Assembly (NCBI GenBank): GCA_037043235.1 | Contig: JAWRVZ010000474.1 | Coordinates: 32,501 to 96,500 of the forward strand | Length of the DNA: 64,000 nt | Reading direction: 5' to 3' | Source: Rhodeus uyekii | Taxonomy: Eukaryota > Chordata > Actinopteri > Cypriniformes > Acheilognathidae | Shown: positions 23,292 to 35,878 of the stretch, one piece after another | Layout of the letters: every line of letters starts with the position of its first letter | Position numbering within the stretch: position 1 is the stretch's first letter | Translations under genes and position numbers: made by a program | Notes under the pieces: model-generated | What the model saw: the letters and a program-made list of their open reading frames with translations, nothing else | Told to the model about the DNA's origin: nothing | Database searches by the model: none

Positions 23292-23328
<37 letters not shown>

Positions 23329-23818
23329 AATATTTTAATAATATTTTTAATTATTTATTTTATTTATTATTGTATTTAATATTATTTCATTATTATTCTT
23401 TCTCTGGAATTTGTAAAAAATATGCTTTATTATATTTAATTCAAATCTTTGTTACAAATATATATATATATATAATTTGCAGAGAAAGTAAATAATTAAA
23501 AATATTATTTAAATATTTGTTTTATATATATATATATATATACTGTATATAATAAATACATTATACACATTCTTTTTACACACACACACACACACACATA
23601 TATATATCAAATAAAATTTGAAATATTTAAATGATATTTTTAATTATTTGTTTTTTCTGCAAATGATATATATATTTGTATAAATTATTATATTTTATTT
23701 ATTATATTTAATTCATATTTTTAATACAAATATATATATAATTTGCAGAAAAACTAAATAGTTAAAATATTATTATTATTTTTAAATATATACACACACA
23801 CACACACACACATACATA

Positions 23819-23859
<41 letters not shown>

Positions 23860-23991
23860 TGTAAAAAATATTTTTACATATTATTTAAATACTTTTACAC
23901 TACAATCAAACAAAAAATGTTAAGAAGTAATTCATATTCCTATAGTTTTTTCAGCTCATCCAGTTGAAGTAAGAGCGACTCTGATCCTCAC
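23246..23991. other. AT-rich probable intron between CRISP 5' exon and coding exon 1
   Basis: The stretch is full of (AT)n and (CA)n microsatellites (23294-23324, 23455-23475, 23524-23545, 23578-23600, 23795-23865). It also includes a TATAAA at 23283-23288 on the minus strand and a possible acceptor TTACAG at 23277-23282, giving two alternative models for how the CRISP transcript begins. Confidence 0.45.
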
Positions 23992-24042
23992 CTGCGCGCA
24001 CGAGTCGAGGTCTGAGATGTTGTGCTCACTTTTCTTTTTATA
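23992..24042 (-). promoter_or_regulatory. crisp: Candidate CRISP promoter and untranslated first exon
   Basis: On the minus strand a TATAAAAA box (24035-24042) is followed about 30 bases later by a short segment ending in a good donor, GCGCAG|GTGAGG, at 23992/23991. A splice from here to the acceptor TTACAG ending at 23277 would place a 5' leader in front of the ATG at 23245. The alternative is direct initiation from the TATAAA at 23283-23288, which would leave only about 10 bases of leader. Confidence 0.45.
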
Positions 24043-24825
24043 CACCAGCATCTTAATGAAAACACATTCCCGTGTCACCAGTGCCATGTGACACAACTTG
24101 AGCAATACGCTCACAAAACAATACAAACCTGGAGTTAATGGCAGAAGCAAACATACGAGAGTAAACACGAGGGTTTAGTTTGAGTTTAAAGGACAGCATG
24201 AATTAGCTCGCAGAAGAATGAGGCAACACGTCTAAAGAACCTGCAAACAAAGCAACAATGACCCATTCAACGGTCAACGTGGCAATGAACCACAGCGAAC
24301 AGGTAAAGAATGAAGATTATTCTCTCCATTATGATGAACAATTAGTTCGAATAAAACAGCTTTTCTTTCTCTCACCCACATGCAATCGGACAATCAGTGT
24401 GTGACGTTTGCCATTGTGCATTAATTCATCCAGCAAACAAGGGATTTCTGACATTACAAAAACAGTTTCAGTCCGACTAAATTAAATAACCTTCCTGGGT
24501 AATTAATAAGCAGGAATATTAAAGTGAAAGCTTCAGTCGTTTCAGTGGTTTTTAAGGCTGTAATCCAGAGAGATTTTCCTCATTGAAAGATCTTGAAACG
24601 ATTCATTCGCTCGTCTTAATAAAGCCCGTGTGTTTCGTGGCATTATTCTGCCGCAGGGAGTGACGGGATTATGAGTTAGAGACTGAAACGCTTCTCATGA
24701 GAACAATCGCTCAACAATAAACGACAGATTGAGCAGATCTGATCTCTCATGCTTCACATTCACTTTATATAGAGACATAATATCATACATTACATACACT
24801 TATACTGAGAGAGAGACGGACGGAG
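24043..24825. other. Intergenic stretch upstream of the CRISP gene
   Basis: No gene is recognised here. The open frame on the minus strand at 23956-24168 overlaps the proposed promoter and has no domain. It contains ordinary unique sequence with a short GA-rich run (about 24808-24830) leading into the GGAT/TCCA array. Confidence 0.4.
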
Positions 24826-25472
24826 AGATGGATGGATAGATGGATAGAGAGGCATATAGATAGATGATGGATGGATGCATCCATCCATCCATCCATGATC
24901 TATCTATCTATCCATCCACCTATCTATCTGTCTATCTATCCATCCATTATCTATCCATCCATCCATTGTCTTTCTATCCATCCATCCATCCATTGTCTAT
25001 CTATCCATCCATCCATCCATCCATCCATCCATTGTCTATCTATCCATCCATTGTCTATCTATCTATCCATCCATCCATTGTCTATCTATCCATCCATCCA
25101 TTGTCTATCTATCCATCCATCCATCCATTATCTATCCATCCATCCATCCATTGTCTATCTATCTATCCATCCATCCATTGTCTATCTATCTATCCATCCA
25201 TTGTCTATCCATCCATCCATTATCTATCCATCCATCCATTGTCTATCTATCTATCTATCCATCCATTATCTATCCATCCATCCATTCTCTATCTATCCAT
25301 CCATCCATCCATTGTCTATCTATCCATCCATCCATCCATCCATTGTCTATCTATCTATCCATCCATCCATTGTCTATCTATCTATCCATCCATCCATTGT
25401 CTATCTATCTATCCATCCATCCATTGTCTATCTATCCATCCATCCATCCATTATCCATCCATCCATCCATTG

Positions 25473-25510
<38 letters not shown>

Positions 25511-26126
25511 CATCCATTGTCTATCTATCTAACCATCCATCCATCCATTGTCTATCCATCCATCCATTATCTATCCATCCATCCATTGTCTATCTATCTA
25601 TCTATCCATCCATCCATTATCTATCCATCCATCCATTCTCTATCTATCCATCCATCCATTGTCTATCTATCCATCCATCCATTGTCTATCTATCCATCCA
25701 TTGTCTATCTATCTATCCATCCATCCATTGTCTATCTATCTATCCATCCATCCATTGTCTATCTATCCATCCATCCATCCATTATCTATCCATCCATCCA
25801 TCCATTGTCTATCTATCTATCCATCCATCCATTGTCTATCTATCTATCCATCCATTGTCTATCCATCCATCCATTATCTATCCATCCATCCATTGTCTAT
25901 CTATCTATCTATCCATCCATTATCTATCCATCCATCCATTCTCTATCTATCCATCCATCCATCCATTGTCTATCTATCCATCCATCCATCCATCCATTGT
26001 CTATCTATCTATCCATCCATCCATTGTCTATCTATCTATCCATCCATCCATTGTCTATCTATCTATCCATCCATCCATTGTCTATCTATCCATCCATCCA
26101 TCCATTATCCATCCATCCATCCATTG

Positions 26127-26184
<58 letters not shown>

Positions 26185-29100
26185 CATTGTCTATCTATCT
26201 AACCATCCATCCATCCATTGTCTATCCATCCATCCATTATCTATCCATCCATCCATTGTCTATCTATCTATCTATCTATCCATCCATCCATTATCTATCC
26301 ATCCATCCATTCTCTATCTATCCATCCATCCATTGTCTATCTATCCATCCATCCATTGTCTATCTATCTACCCATCCACCCATCCATTATCTATCCATCC
26401 ATCCATCCATCCATTGTCTATTTAACCATCCATCCATTGTCTATCTATCTATCTATCCATCCATCCATTGTCTATCTATCTATCTATCTATCTATCTATC
26501 CATCCATCCATCCATTATCTATCCATCTATCCATCCATTCATTGTCTATCTATCTATCTCCATCCATCCATCAATCCATACATCATTCTATTTATCTAGC
26601 CATACATCCACCCATTATCTATCCATCCATCCATTGTCTATCTATCTATCCATCCATCCATTGTCTATCTATCCATCCATCCATCCATTGTCTATCCATC
26701 CATTATCTATCCATCCATCCATCCATTGTCTATCCATCCATTATCTATCCATCCATCCATTGTCTATCCATCCATCCATTATCTATCCATCCATTGTCTA
26801 TCTATCTATCCATCCTTTGTCTATCTATCTATCTCAATCCATCCATCCATACATCATTCTATCTATCTAGCCATCCATCCATCCATCCATTATCTATCCA
26901 TCCATCCATTGTCTATCTATCTATCTATCCATCCATTGTCTATCTATCTATCTATCCATCCATCCATTGTCTATCTATCTATCCATCCATTGTCTATCCA
27001 TCCATCCATCATCTATCCATCAATTGTCTATCCATCCATCCATCCATTGTCTATCCATCCATCCATCCATCCATCCATTGTCTATCTATCTATCTCCATC
27101 AATCAATCCATACATCATTCTATCTATCTACCCATCCATTGTCTATCATCCATCCATCCATCCATCTATTGTCTATCTATCCATCCATCCATCCATTGTC
27201 TATCTATCTATCCATCCTTTGTCTATCTATCTATCTCAATCCATCCATCCATACATCATTCTATCTATCTAGCCATCCATCCATTATCTATCCATCCATC
27301 CATTGTCTATCTATCTATCCATCCATCCATTGTCTATCTATCTATCTATCTATCCATCCATCCATTGTCTATCTATCTATCCATCCATCATCTATCCATC
27401 AATTGTCTATCCATCCATCCATCCATTGTCTATCCATCCATCCATCCATCCATTGTCTATCTATCTATCTCCATCAATCAATCCATACATCATTCTATCT
27501 ATCTACCCATCCATTGTCTATCATCCATCCATCCATCCATCCATCTATTGTCTATCTATCCATCCATCCATCCATTGTCTATCTATCTATCTCCATCAAT
27601 CAATCCATACATCATTCTATCTACCCATCCATTATCTATCCATCCATCCATCCATTGTCTATCTATCTATCCATCCATCCATTGTCTATCTATCCATCCA
27701 TCGTCTATCTATCCATCCATCCATTGTCTATCTATCTATCTCCATCAATCAATCCATACATCATTCTATCTATCTACCCATCCACTGTCTATCTATCCAT
27801 CCATCCATTGTCTATCTATCTATCTATCCATCCATTGTCTATCTATCTATCCATCCATCCATTGTCTATCTATCTATCCATCCATCCATTGTCTATCTAT
27901 CCATCCATCCATCCATTATCCATCCATTGTCTATCTATCTATCTATTCATCCATTGTCTATCTATCTAACCATCCATCCATCCATTGTCTATCCATCCAT
28001 CCATTATCTATCCATCCATCCATTGTCTATCTATCTATCCATCCATCCATTATCTATCCATCCATCCATTCTCTATCTATCCATCCATCCATTGTCTATC
28101 TATCCATCCATCCATTGTCTATCTATCTACCCATCCATTATCTATCCATCCATCCATCCATCCATTGTCTATTTAACCATCCATCCATTGTCTATCTATC
28201 TATCTATCTATCTATCCATCCATCAATTGTCTATTTAACCATCCATCCATTGTCTATCTATCTATCTATCCATCCATCCATTGTCTATCTATCTATCTAT
28301 CCATCCATCCATCCATTATCTATCCATCTATCCATCCATTCATTGTCTATCTATCTATCTCCATCCATCCATCAATCCATACATCATTCTATTTATCTAG
28401 CCATCCATCCACCCATTATCTATCCATCCATCCATCCATCCATTGTCTATCTATCTATCTATCCATCCATCCATTGTCTATCTATCTATCTATCCATCCA
28501 TCCATCCATTGTCTATCCATCCATTATCTATCTATCCATCCATCCATTGTCTATCCATCCATCCATTGTCTATCCATCCATCCATCCATTGTCTATCTAT
28601 CTATCCATCCTTTGTCTATCTATCTATCTCAATCCATCCATCCATACATCATTCTATCTATCTAGCCATCCATCCATCCATCCATTATCTATCCATCCAT
28701 CCATTGTCTATCTATCTATCTATCCATCCATTGTCTATCTATCTATCTATCCATCCATCCATCCATCATCTATCCATCAATTGTCTATCCATCCATTGTC
28801 TATCCATCCATCCATTGTCTATCTATCTATCTCCATCAATCAATCCATACATCATTCTATCTATCTACCCATCCATTGTCTATCATCCATCCATCTATTG
28901 TCTATCTATCCATCCATCCATCCATTGTCTATCTATCTATCTCCATCAATCAATCCATACATCATTCTATCTACCCATCCACCCATCCATTATCTATCCA
29001 TCCATCCATCCATTGTCTATCTATCTATCTATCCATCCATCCATTGTCTATCTATCTATCTCCATCAATCAATCCATACATCATTCTATCTATCTACCCA

Positions 29101-29300
29101 TCCACTGTCTATCTATCCATCCATCCATTGTCTATCTATCTATCTATCCATCCATTGTCTATCCATCCATCCATCCATCCATTGTCTATCTATCTATCTA
29201 TCTATCTATCCATCCATCCATCCATTATCTATCCATCCATCCATCCATTATCTATCCATCCATCATCTATCCATCCATCCATTGTCTATCTATCTATCTC
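24826..29300 (+). repeat. 4.4-kb TCTA/TCCA tetranucleotide array
   Basis: It begins with about 50 bases of GATG/GATA words and switches strand at a perfect 24-bp palindrome (24866-24889). It then continues as TCCA, TCTA and 'ttgtc' words in irregular multi-unit blocks to about 29300. Blocks recur: the segment around 'ccattctctatctatcc' at 25282 returns 654 bp later, and the one around 'tcaatccatacatcattct' at 26571 returns about 1801 bp later. The tetranucleotide units contain no stop codon, which gives plus-strand open frames of up to 873 codons (PSIHCLSIYL-type strings). These are not genes. Confidence 0.97.
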
Positions 29301-30170
29301 CCAATCTATATCGTTGTTCCTCTCTCCAGTTGTGTAAGGTACTGTAAGGCTGTGATTCTGCATGTAGTCTCACAGAAGCTGGTGCGGGTGAAGGGACGGG
29401 TGGTTGGCCAGCAGGTGGCGCAGTGGCACCAGAATCTGAAGTTCATAGACAGAAAGTTTCTTGCCTTACAGTTTTTCCTCATTCTCAAAACTACTAGTTC
29501 AACCACCACATCATCTAATCCCTTGATACAAAGCAGCCACTGGAAACCTGTTGCAAACAATTATACAATGAGTCTAGAATGCCAATCCCAGAGCATGGCA
29601 TGATGGGTTGGCACAGGCTGTTGGTGTGTTTCGGCCTGCGTGACCCGAAGAGCATTCACTCGTCTCCTGCCGCCCTGCAATCGTTTGTTTCCTCTGACAG
29701 TGGGTTAGTGAAGTGTTCAGTGTTGTCGTGCGGCTCGTTATTGTCACAGGGATTACGCAGTGATTACTTCGCAATAAACGCAGCGGTAATTACGCAGTGG
29801 GAGGCCTCCCTTTCCTCCATCTCTCCTTCCTCTTCAAGCTTCAGTGAAAGAGATGTGCTTGGTTGATATATCAAAGTCTGTTTTTGTGTTTCTGTTGATT
29901 TTAATTGGTGTAAGGTTGGGTTCAGAAGTCTGAGAGCGTTTTCTAATGAGTTCAAATTGTTTCATCACTTGCGATAATTTGCTTTGATTAGTGACTTAAA
30001 AATAGTGCAGAATATTTATTCAAGTCTTTCTGTTTATTTATTTACTTCTAATGCACCTAAAATATTAAATAAATTAAATAATATAAAATAAACAAATATA
30101 TATATATATAAAATGTAATTTATTTAATATTTTTTAAATAATACTTTAATAATTATTTATTTTGTATTTT

Positions 30171-30218
<48 letters not shown>

Positions 30219-30457
30219 CCAAATAAATATTATGCACATTAGACATTCAGTTGTACATTTTAAATTATAAATAACAATTTTATGCATTTTAAATGTTATA
30301 TATATATATATATAACATTAACATTTATATATAAATTTTACATTTTAAATGTTATTTTATTTCTTGTATTTCTTTGTTTGCTTTGTATCTGTCTATCTAG
30401 CAAACAAAATAAGTGAATTATATCTTCTATACATGAAATAAAATTAACATTAGACAC

Positions 30458-30532
<75 letters not shown>

Positions 30533-31944
30533 TTTTTTAAATACAAACAAAATACATAAATTATATTTTATATGAAATAGAAATATTGCATATTTTAGAC
30601 ATATAATTATACATTGTATATTTTAACAAATTATTTTTAACAAATATATTAAAATATATACAAAATATACACATATTAGATGTTAATAGCATAGTGTACA
30701 TACACTTGACGTATTATATTCACACACAGATCTGTTTATGAAATATAATATTACCAAGTATGAAGTATTTGAATCAATAATTCAACATCCCACCTCATGA
30801 TGAGCAGTTAAGCAGCGCTTGCACTCCAGACACGCATCACTCACCACAAGGACTTCCTGTTTCAGAAACACTCATATTCTTTCATCTGTGCTGGTGTCAT
30901 TAATTTGTGTCCTGGGGTCAGCGGCTCGTCGGCGGCGCGTAAAACCACAATCAACAGCCTCTGAAACAGAGCGGCTTCGTCTCCAGTGCTTAAAGACATC
31001 ATTTCCCATTAAAACACTTTGGCTTCTGATGAAATGCTGGTGTGTCAGTTTCTTCACAGAGATGTGATGGATGAAATTACAGTGATGATGGTGTGATTTG
31101 GGCAGGGTGTGTGTGTGTGTGTGTGGGTCCGCTCTCCCTCGGTCCGCTCTGAATAATGGATTCACAGCTATAGGGGGCCGCGACTGGGCTTTATGAAAAA
31201 TACATCTCAGTGCCGGGGACGGCAGACACAGACTCTCTCGTCCCAGAACAGCCAGAGTCTCTCCAGCACTTTCATCGCTCCGCACAGTCCTCAATGAGCT
31301 TGCAATGAAACTGTTTTCATGCTGTAAGAGTATAGCGATCAGAATAGCGTAATCTTTTGAAACTCCACCAAGTCGTTACTCAATCTGGAGCATTGCATTC
31401 ACAGGAACCGCTGCTGTTTGCCTTCAGCAACAGTGTGCTTTTGGTTTAGTTAATACCAGCCTAGTACTGGCTAAATGTTGGTCTGTTCCTCAAGAAAACA
31501 GGCATTTGAGATTTGAAAGTTGCATGGACTTTTCTCCAAGACAAAGTCCTTGTGTGTGTGTGAACATTGAATGAAGCTCATTCTGATTTTGATGCAATCA
31601 TTGCTTTTTGTACTTTCTAGAGTCAGTCATGGAAATTATGCAGATCTTGCGTTTCACTTTTTTTATTATTCTTAAGAATATTTTTTATTTATTTATTATT
31701 TATAATTATTATTATTTATAATTATTATTATTTATAATTATTATTATTATTTAATTATTTTTTATTTTATTACTATTATTATTATAAAAAATATATATTA
31801 TTATTAAGCAAATAATTATTTTTTGCTTATTAGTTTGAATATTACTAGCACAAATAAAGCACAAATAAGCAGTAATTAGGAGTGAATTAGGAGGCAAAAG
31901 TCGTAGTTAAAAGTGTGGCCATATATATATATATATACACACAC
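29301..31944. other. Gene-free stretch with AT microsatellites
   Basis: 29301-29960 is unique sequence without a recognisable exon; 29740-29830 and 31080-31300 look evenly composed and could be conserved non-coding DNA. 30080-30540 contains long (AT)n runs (for example 30178-30217 and 30465-30533), and 31660-31800 is TTA-rich. A GT run lies at 31109-31125. Confidence 0.45.
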
Positions 31945-32690
31945 TGAAAAGTTTCAGGCACGTTAGTATTTTCACCCCAAAAAAGGGGTTTAAGGCAGTT
32001 TTTTCTATTTCTTTTGCTCGAGTGTGTCAGTAGAAAATATCAGTTCACTTTTCCAAACATCCCTTTTAGTATTAATTGTAATAATCCAGATGTTTGTAGC
32101 ACAAGGAGTCAGCCGGTGCTTCACACTGAGATCTGATCTCTCCATCATCCAGTCCGTCTGGGAAAACATGAAGAAACTGAGACAGAATAAATCCAGAAGA
32201 ACTGAAGAAACGTCTGCAAGATGCTTGAAGAAACCGACCAGAAAAACTCACGGAAAAGCTGTTTTAAAGTCAAATGGTGTCACACCAAATATTGATTTGA
32301 TTCAATTAATAGAACTTTATTTAATAAAATCTATTTATGACATTACTTTTGAAAGCATCCTCACTTTACAGTATTTGTAACGATGCTGTAAAGTGTAAAC
32401 ACAAGTGCCTAAAACCTTTTCCAGAACTATAGTGTTGCTGGTCACTTTCTTAAATCGTCTTGCAGATGTTGCTTCAGTTCTTCTGGATTTATTCTGTCTC
32501 AGTTTGTTCATGTTTTCCCAGACGGACTGGATGTTGGAGAGATCAGATCTCAGTGTGAAGCACCGGCTGCTGCTGTCAGACAAACATCTCACTGGATTAT
32601 TACAGTTCATGGAAAATGAATGTTTGGAAAAGTGAACTGATATTTCCTCCTGACACACAACATCAAAAGATAGAAATGACTTTAGATGTT
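31945..32690. mobile_element. Tc1/mariner-derived foldback element
   Basis: Two diverged inverted arms (about 32013-32250 and 32427-32678) share long stretches, for example 'agcaccggctg' and its complement and 'ccagtccgtctgggaaaac' versus 'gttttcccagacggactgg'. The centre holds words typical of fish Tc1 ends: 'ggtgtcacaccaaatattg' and 'gcctaaaaccttttcc'. The arms read in part as DLSIIQSVWENMKKLRQ, like the DLNxIExxW region of Tc1 transposases, but they are broken and non-functional. The arms differ at many positions, so the event is not recent. Confidence 0.65.
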
Positions 32691-32859
32691 TTTGGTCAGT
32701 AAGTGTTAAAGTTCCTTCACTTGTGATCCAGCAGCTGAAAGGTTTGTTTGAACACGTGAATCTGCATTTCTTTCAGCTTTATTTCAATCTTGGTGTAAAA
32801 GTGCTTTATATTTGCACAAAAACAAACTTGTTGTTATTAAAAAGTAATCAAACAAACAA

Positions 32860-32983
32860 GCCCACATAAGTGACAAAGTAACGCAAAAGTAACGTGACGC
32901 ATTACTTTTCTTAAAAAGTACTTTTTAAGCGAGTCACACAACATTGCAATGCATTACTTTTCAAGTGAACTTCCCCAACACTG
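32860..32983 (-). repeat. hAT-like terminal fragment ('cagtgttggggaag')
   Basis: On the minus strand the fragment begins 'cagtgttggggaag' and continues with 'aaaagtaatgcattgcaatg', a terminal sequence seen in many fish non-autonomous DNA elements. The other end was not found. A related segment occurs at about 61725-61860. Confidence 0.4.
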
Positions 32984-34321
32984 TCTGCATGCTGCTGAAA
33001 ATAGCAATGATAATGTCAAACATTACAATCTGAGTTTGCTGTGCATGCTAATAATTTGCAATGATGCAATCTGAAAAGCTACAAGGAAATTAGTTGCTGC
33101 AAGTCCCGTTGAATAAGCGAAAACATGATCAAAAGCCTGTTTCTCTTTAAAGAGTTCATGCTTTTTCACTCAAATTACACGCAACTATATTGTCTTCTTG
33201 GACTACTGCCACTAATATGGCAACATTATACTTTTGCTATGCGTGTTAATATAATTCTCTAACAAAACAGAGCGCATTTATTATTGAGATTGTTTTATAT
33301 GTGAACTCATGCCTTAATGAATGAACTTTAAACTATCCCTAACACATATTTAACACAACGTAGAAATGAAAAGCATTTTGAAACGTTGAAAGCGTTGGAG
33401 GTTTAGAGCAAATAAGGATATCTCTGATTGGTTTAAGTACTTGTTTTGCTAGTTTAGAAATTTAAAGCTGACAAACTCAATAATGCACTGAAATAAAGAA
33501 TAAGAGCGTCAAAAAAATCTTGAAATGAGGCATTAAATCTTGTTTTTCCCTTCTTAGATAAATGATCGAGTCTAGAACTAAAAGTAAAAGATTATTTTGC
33601 TTGTTTTGAGAAAATATAACTTTACATGTATTTAAAATCAACCACAAATTATACAAAAAGAAAAAAACATGCTTGATTTGAGCATTTTTGCATTGCTATC
33701 ATGACATCTCATCTGCAGCAATACACACGTGAACGTTCCACACACACGCTCGATCTTCTCTCGACTGCTGTTTCTGCTCGCGCAAACACTTTTATTTTAG
33801 TGGAGGAACACGTGAAGTGAAGGAGTGAGGCGGCGTGGGCTCCGAGGGTGAAGGAGTGATAAGCTTCTCATATCTCAAATCTTTACTCGTATCTCAAATC
33901 TTTACTCGTATCTCAAAGCAAAAAAATTGCTCAAAGGCTTACTCGTATGTCTGGGCGCTCGTATCTCAAGGAATGACTGTACTCTCATCTCAAATATGAG
34001 AAGTATAGCATGGCGCTTGGTTTTAGAAGTTTGCTAGTTCAGAAAGTAAAAGCTGATGGACAGACACAGACAAGAATAAAAGAGCGTTGACTTATCAAAC
34101 TGGGCTTTTGAGTTTTATACGAACTCTGAAAGAGCGATGCAAACTGCTATAACTTTAGGGGTCGAATTTACTTGATAAAAAATACAGTAATTTAATTTAA
34201 AGACCTATAATTATAATTTAAAATGTCATGCATTACTATGACTATTACTATAACAGTTCATTTCATGCGATTATCTGAAAGCGTAGGATTTACAGTGGAG
34301 TTCACAACGCACACGCACGCA

Positions 34322-34361
<40 letters not shown>

Positions 34362-35395
34362 TGGCACGCACACACACAACACATCCCCGCTTCTGTTCTG
34401 ACACGCTCTGCTCAGCACCGCTGCGGATTGAAGAACGGATTGAAGGTTGTTAAAAGACGGGACGAAGCCGAATTTGTTGAGAAAGCACATTAGACAGACA
34501 GAACACAAGAAAGTGTGCAATCTAGTACAGCTGATGACCTCACAAATATGTTATGAGTGTTTACACTGTGAGCGAAATTGTGTTTGCAATGTTGGAGAAT
34601 ATAATTAAAGGTTTGTATGGAGAATGGAAGGTGTTTTTATTGTATACTGGTAAATCTCCGCTGTTAGTTGCTGCACATATGCCTTTTGTTGTTAGCAAAC
34701 ATATACAGTGTGTGTACATTTTTATAGCATGCCGATCGCTTCATCAAATACATAGATAGTTGGTTATCTCTTGCTTTTTTGCAACCCCCGAAGCCGTCGA
34801 CATGAGAGAGAAAACTCACTGTAGTTTAATTCACTGCAAAAAACAAAAACCTTCTTCGGCAGTATTTTTTTGATTTTCCATTACAAACAACTAAACATTT
34901 TTTAAATCAAAATACATTTACTTGAGAACCAGAATGACAGACGATATCGTTTAACGATCAATGAATCAAAATTGAAAGAGTTTATGCTTAAAACAAGAAC
35001 AAATATCTGCCAATGTGGTCCGAAAAATACCACTGGTTTGTTCTTGTTTTAAGCATCAACTCACTTCATTGTGCTCAAATGCACATTAAACCAGATTTTA
35101 TATATATATATGTTTTGTTTCCTTTTTGTAGCTCCACGTTCATGCCGAAGGAGAATAACTGTTGTTACATGGAAAGAATCTGTGTAAATAAATGTCTCTT
35201 TGTGTTTAACAGCACAAACAGCAGCATTCAGGTTTGGACGGTGAGAACCTTTAAACTAATTTGCTCTCCATTTAATCTCATTGCGGAGAAACAACCGAGA
35301 TATTAGAGCTGAATCTCCACTTATTTTCATGCTCTTTCAATCCTCAGGCATGCTGCATTCTTACCATTGTTTCGTTTTTATTTTTCACTGTAATT
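32984..35395. other. Gene-free stretch upstream of the raftlin leader exon
   Basis: No exon is recognised. It contains a CA microsatellite (34309-34355), the right end of a pogo-like element near 33979, and AT-rich unique DNA. Short open frames (34223-34759, 35013-35306) have no supporting features. Confidence 0.45.
33850..33979. mobile_element. Right end of a pogo/Tigger-like element
   Basis: Repeated 'ttactcgtatctcaaa' words lead to the end 'gtatctcaaggaatgactg' followed by TA. The same arrangement is seen in the elements at 58519-59176 and 63594-63701. The left end was not found. Confidence 0.5.
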
Positions 35396-35419
35396 CCCCC
35401 CCCCCCCCCCCCCCCCCCC
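35396..35419 (+). repeat. Pure poly-C tract (24 C)
   Basis: Twenty-four consecutive cytosines are followed directly by CT- and CTCA-rich sequence. It lies just upstream of the candidate raftlin leader exon. Its length may be affected by sequencing error. Confidence 0.85.
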
Positions 35420-35439
35420 TCTCTCTCCTCGCTCACTCA

Positions 35440-35878
35440 CTCACTCGTTCTCAGCACCTCCTCCTCCTCAGCTGGATTCTTCAGTTGGTGGGCAGGAACT
35501 GAGTCGCTCGCTGAAGAAGCCGAGAGAGAGAGAGAGAGAGAGAGGGAGTGAACTGTGTCTGGGTCAGCTCGGTCTGTCATCTCAGACAGTCAGAGAGAGC
35601 AAGAGCGCGCGAGAGAGGCAGTCGGCAGGATAGAGGAGGTATGTCAGAGGATGTGGTTTCCCTGAGCTTGCAGAACATTGCACAGACATACTTTGAGCAT
35701 GACCTAACGGTAGCACGCAAAGTGTGTCTTCTGCGCTCCGTTAGCTGCCTGCCGCAGGAGGACTGATCCGCTCGGCTTCTTCTTCTTATTGTGCCGTCAC
35801 ATCCAACGGGAATCGTACCAGCACTCTTGCTCACTGGATCGCTGACTCAAACTTGCAGTGTCGACACCTTCACAACAG
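35440..35878 (+). promoter_or_regulatory. Candidate raftlin promoter and untranslated first exon
   Basis: This is a GC- and CpG-richer patch with a GA tract (35522-35545) and no AT microsatellites. It ends at a good donor, AACAG|GTAACC (35878/35879). It would splice across a 14.3-kb intron to the acceptor TTTCATCCCAG at 50151, just before the raftlin start codon. The linkage is inference from orientation, composition and splice signals, and the start of the exon is not defined. Confidence 0.4.

Noticed and set aside
29380..29470. Possible exon reading KLVRVKGRVVGQQVAQWHQ
   Set aside because: No convincing acceptor-donor pair with a known family; the frame is continuous with the upstream repeat artefact.
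24864..29603. Very long plus-strand open frames (up to 873 codons) in the TCCA/TCTA array
   Set aside because: All frames read as SIHP/LSIYLS repeats because the tetranucleotide units contain no stop codon. Several frames are open at once, which is a periodicity artefact.
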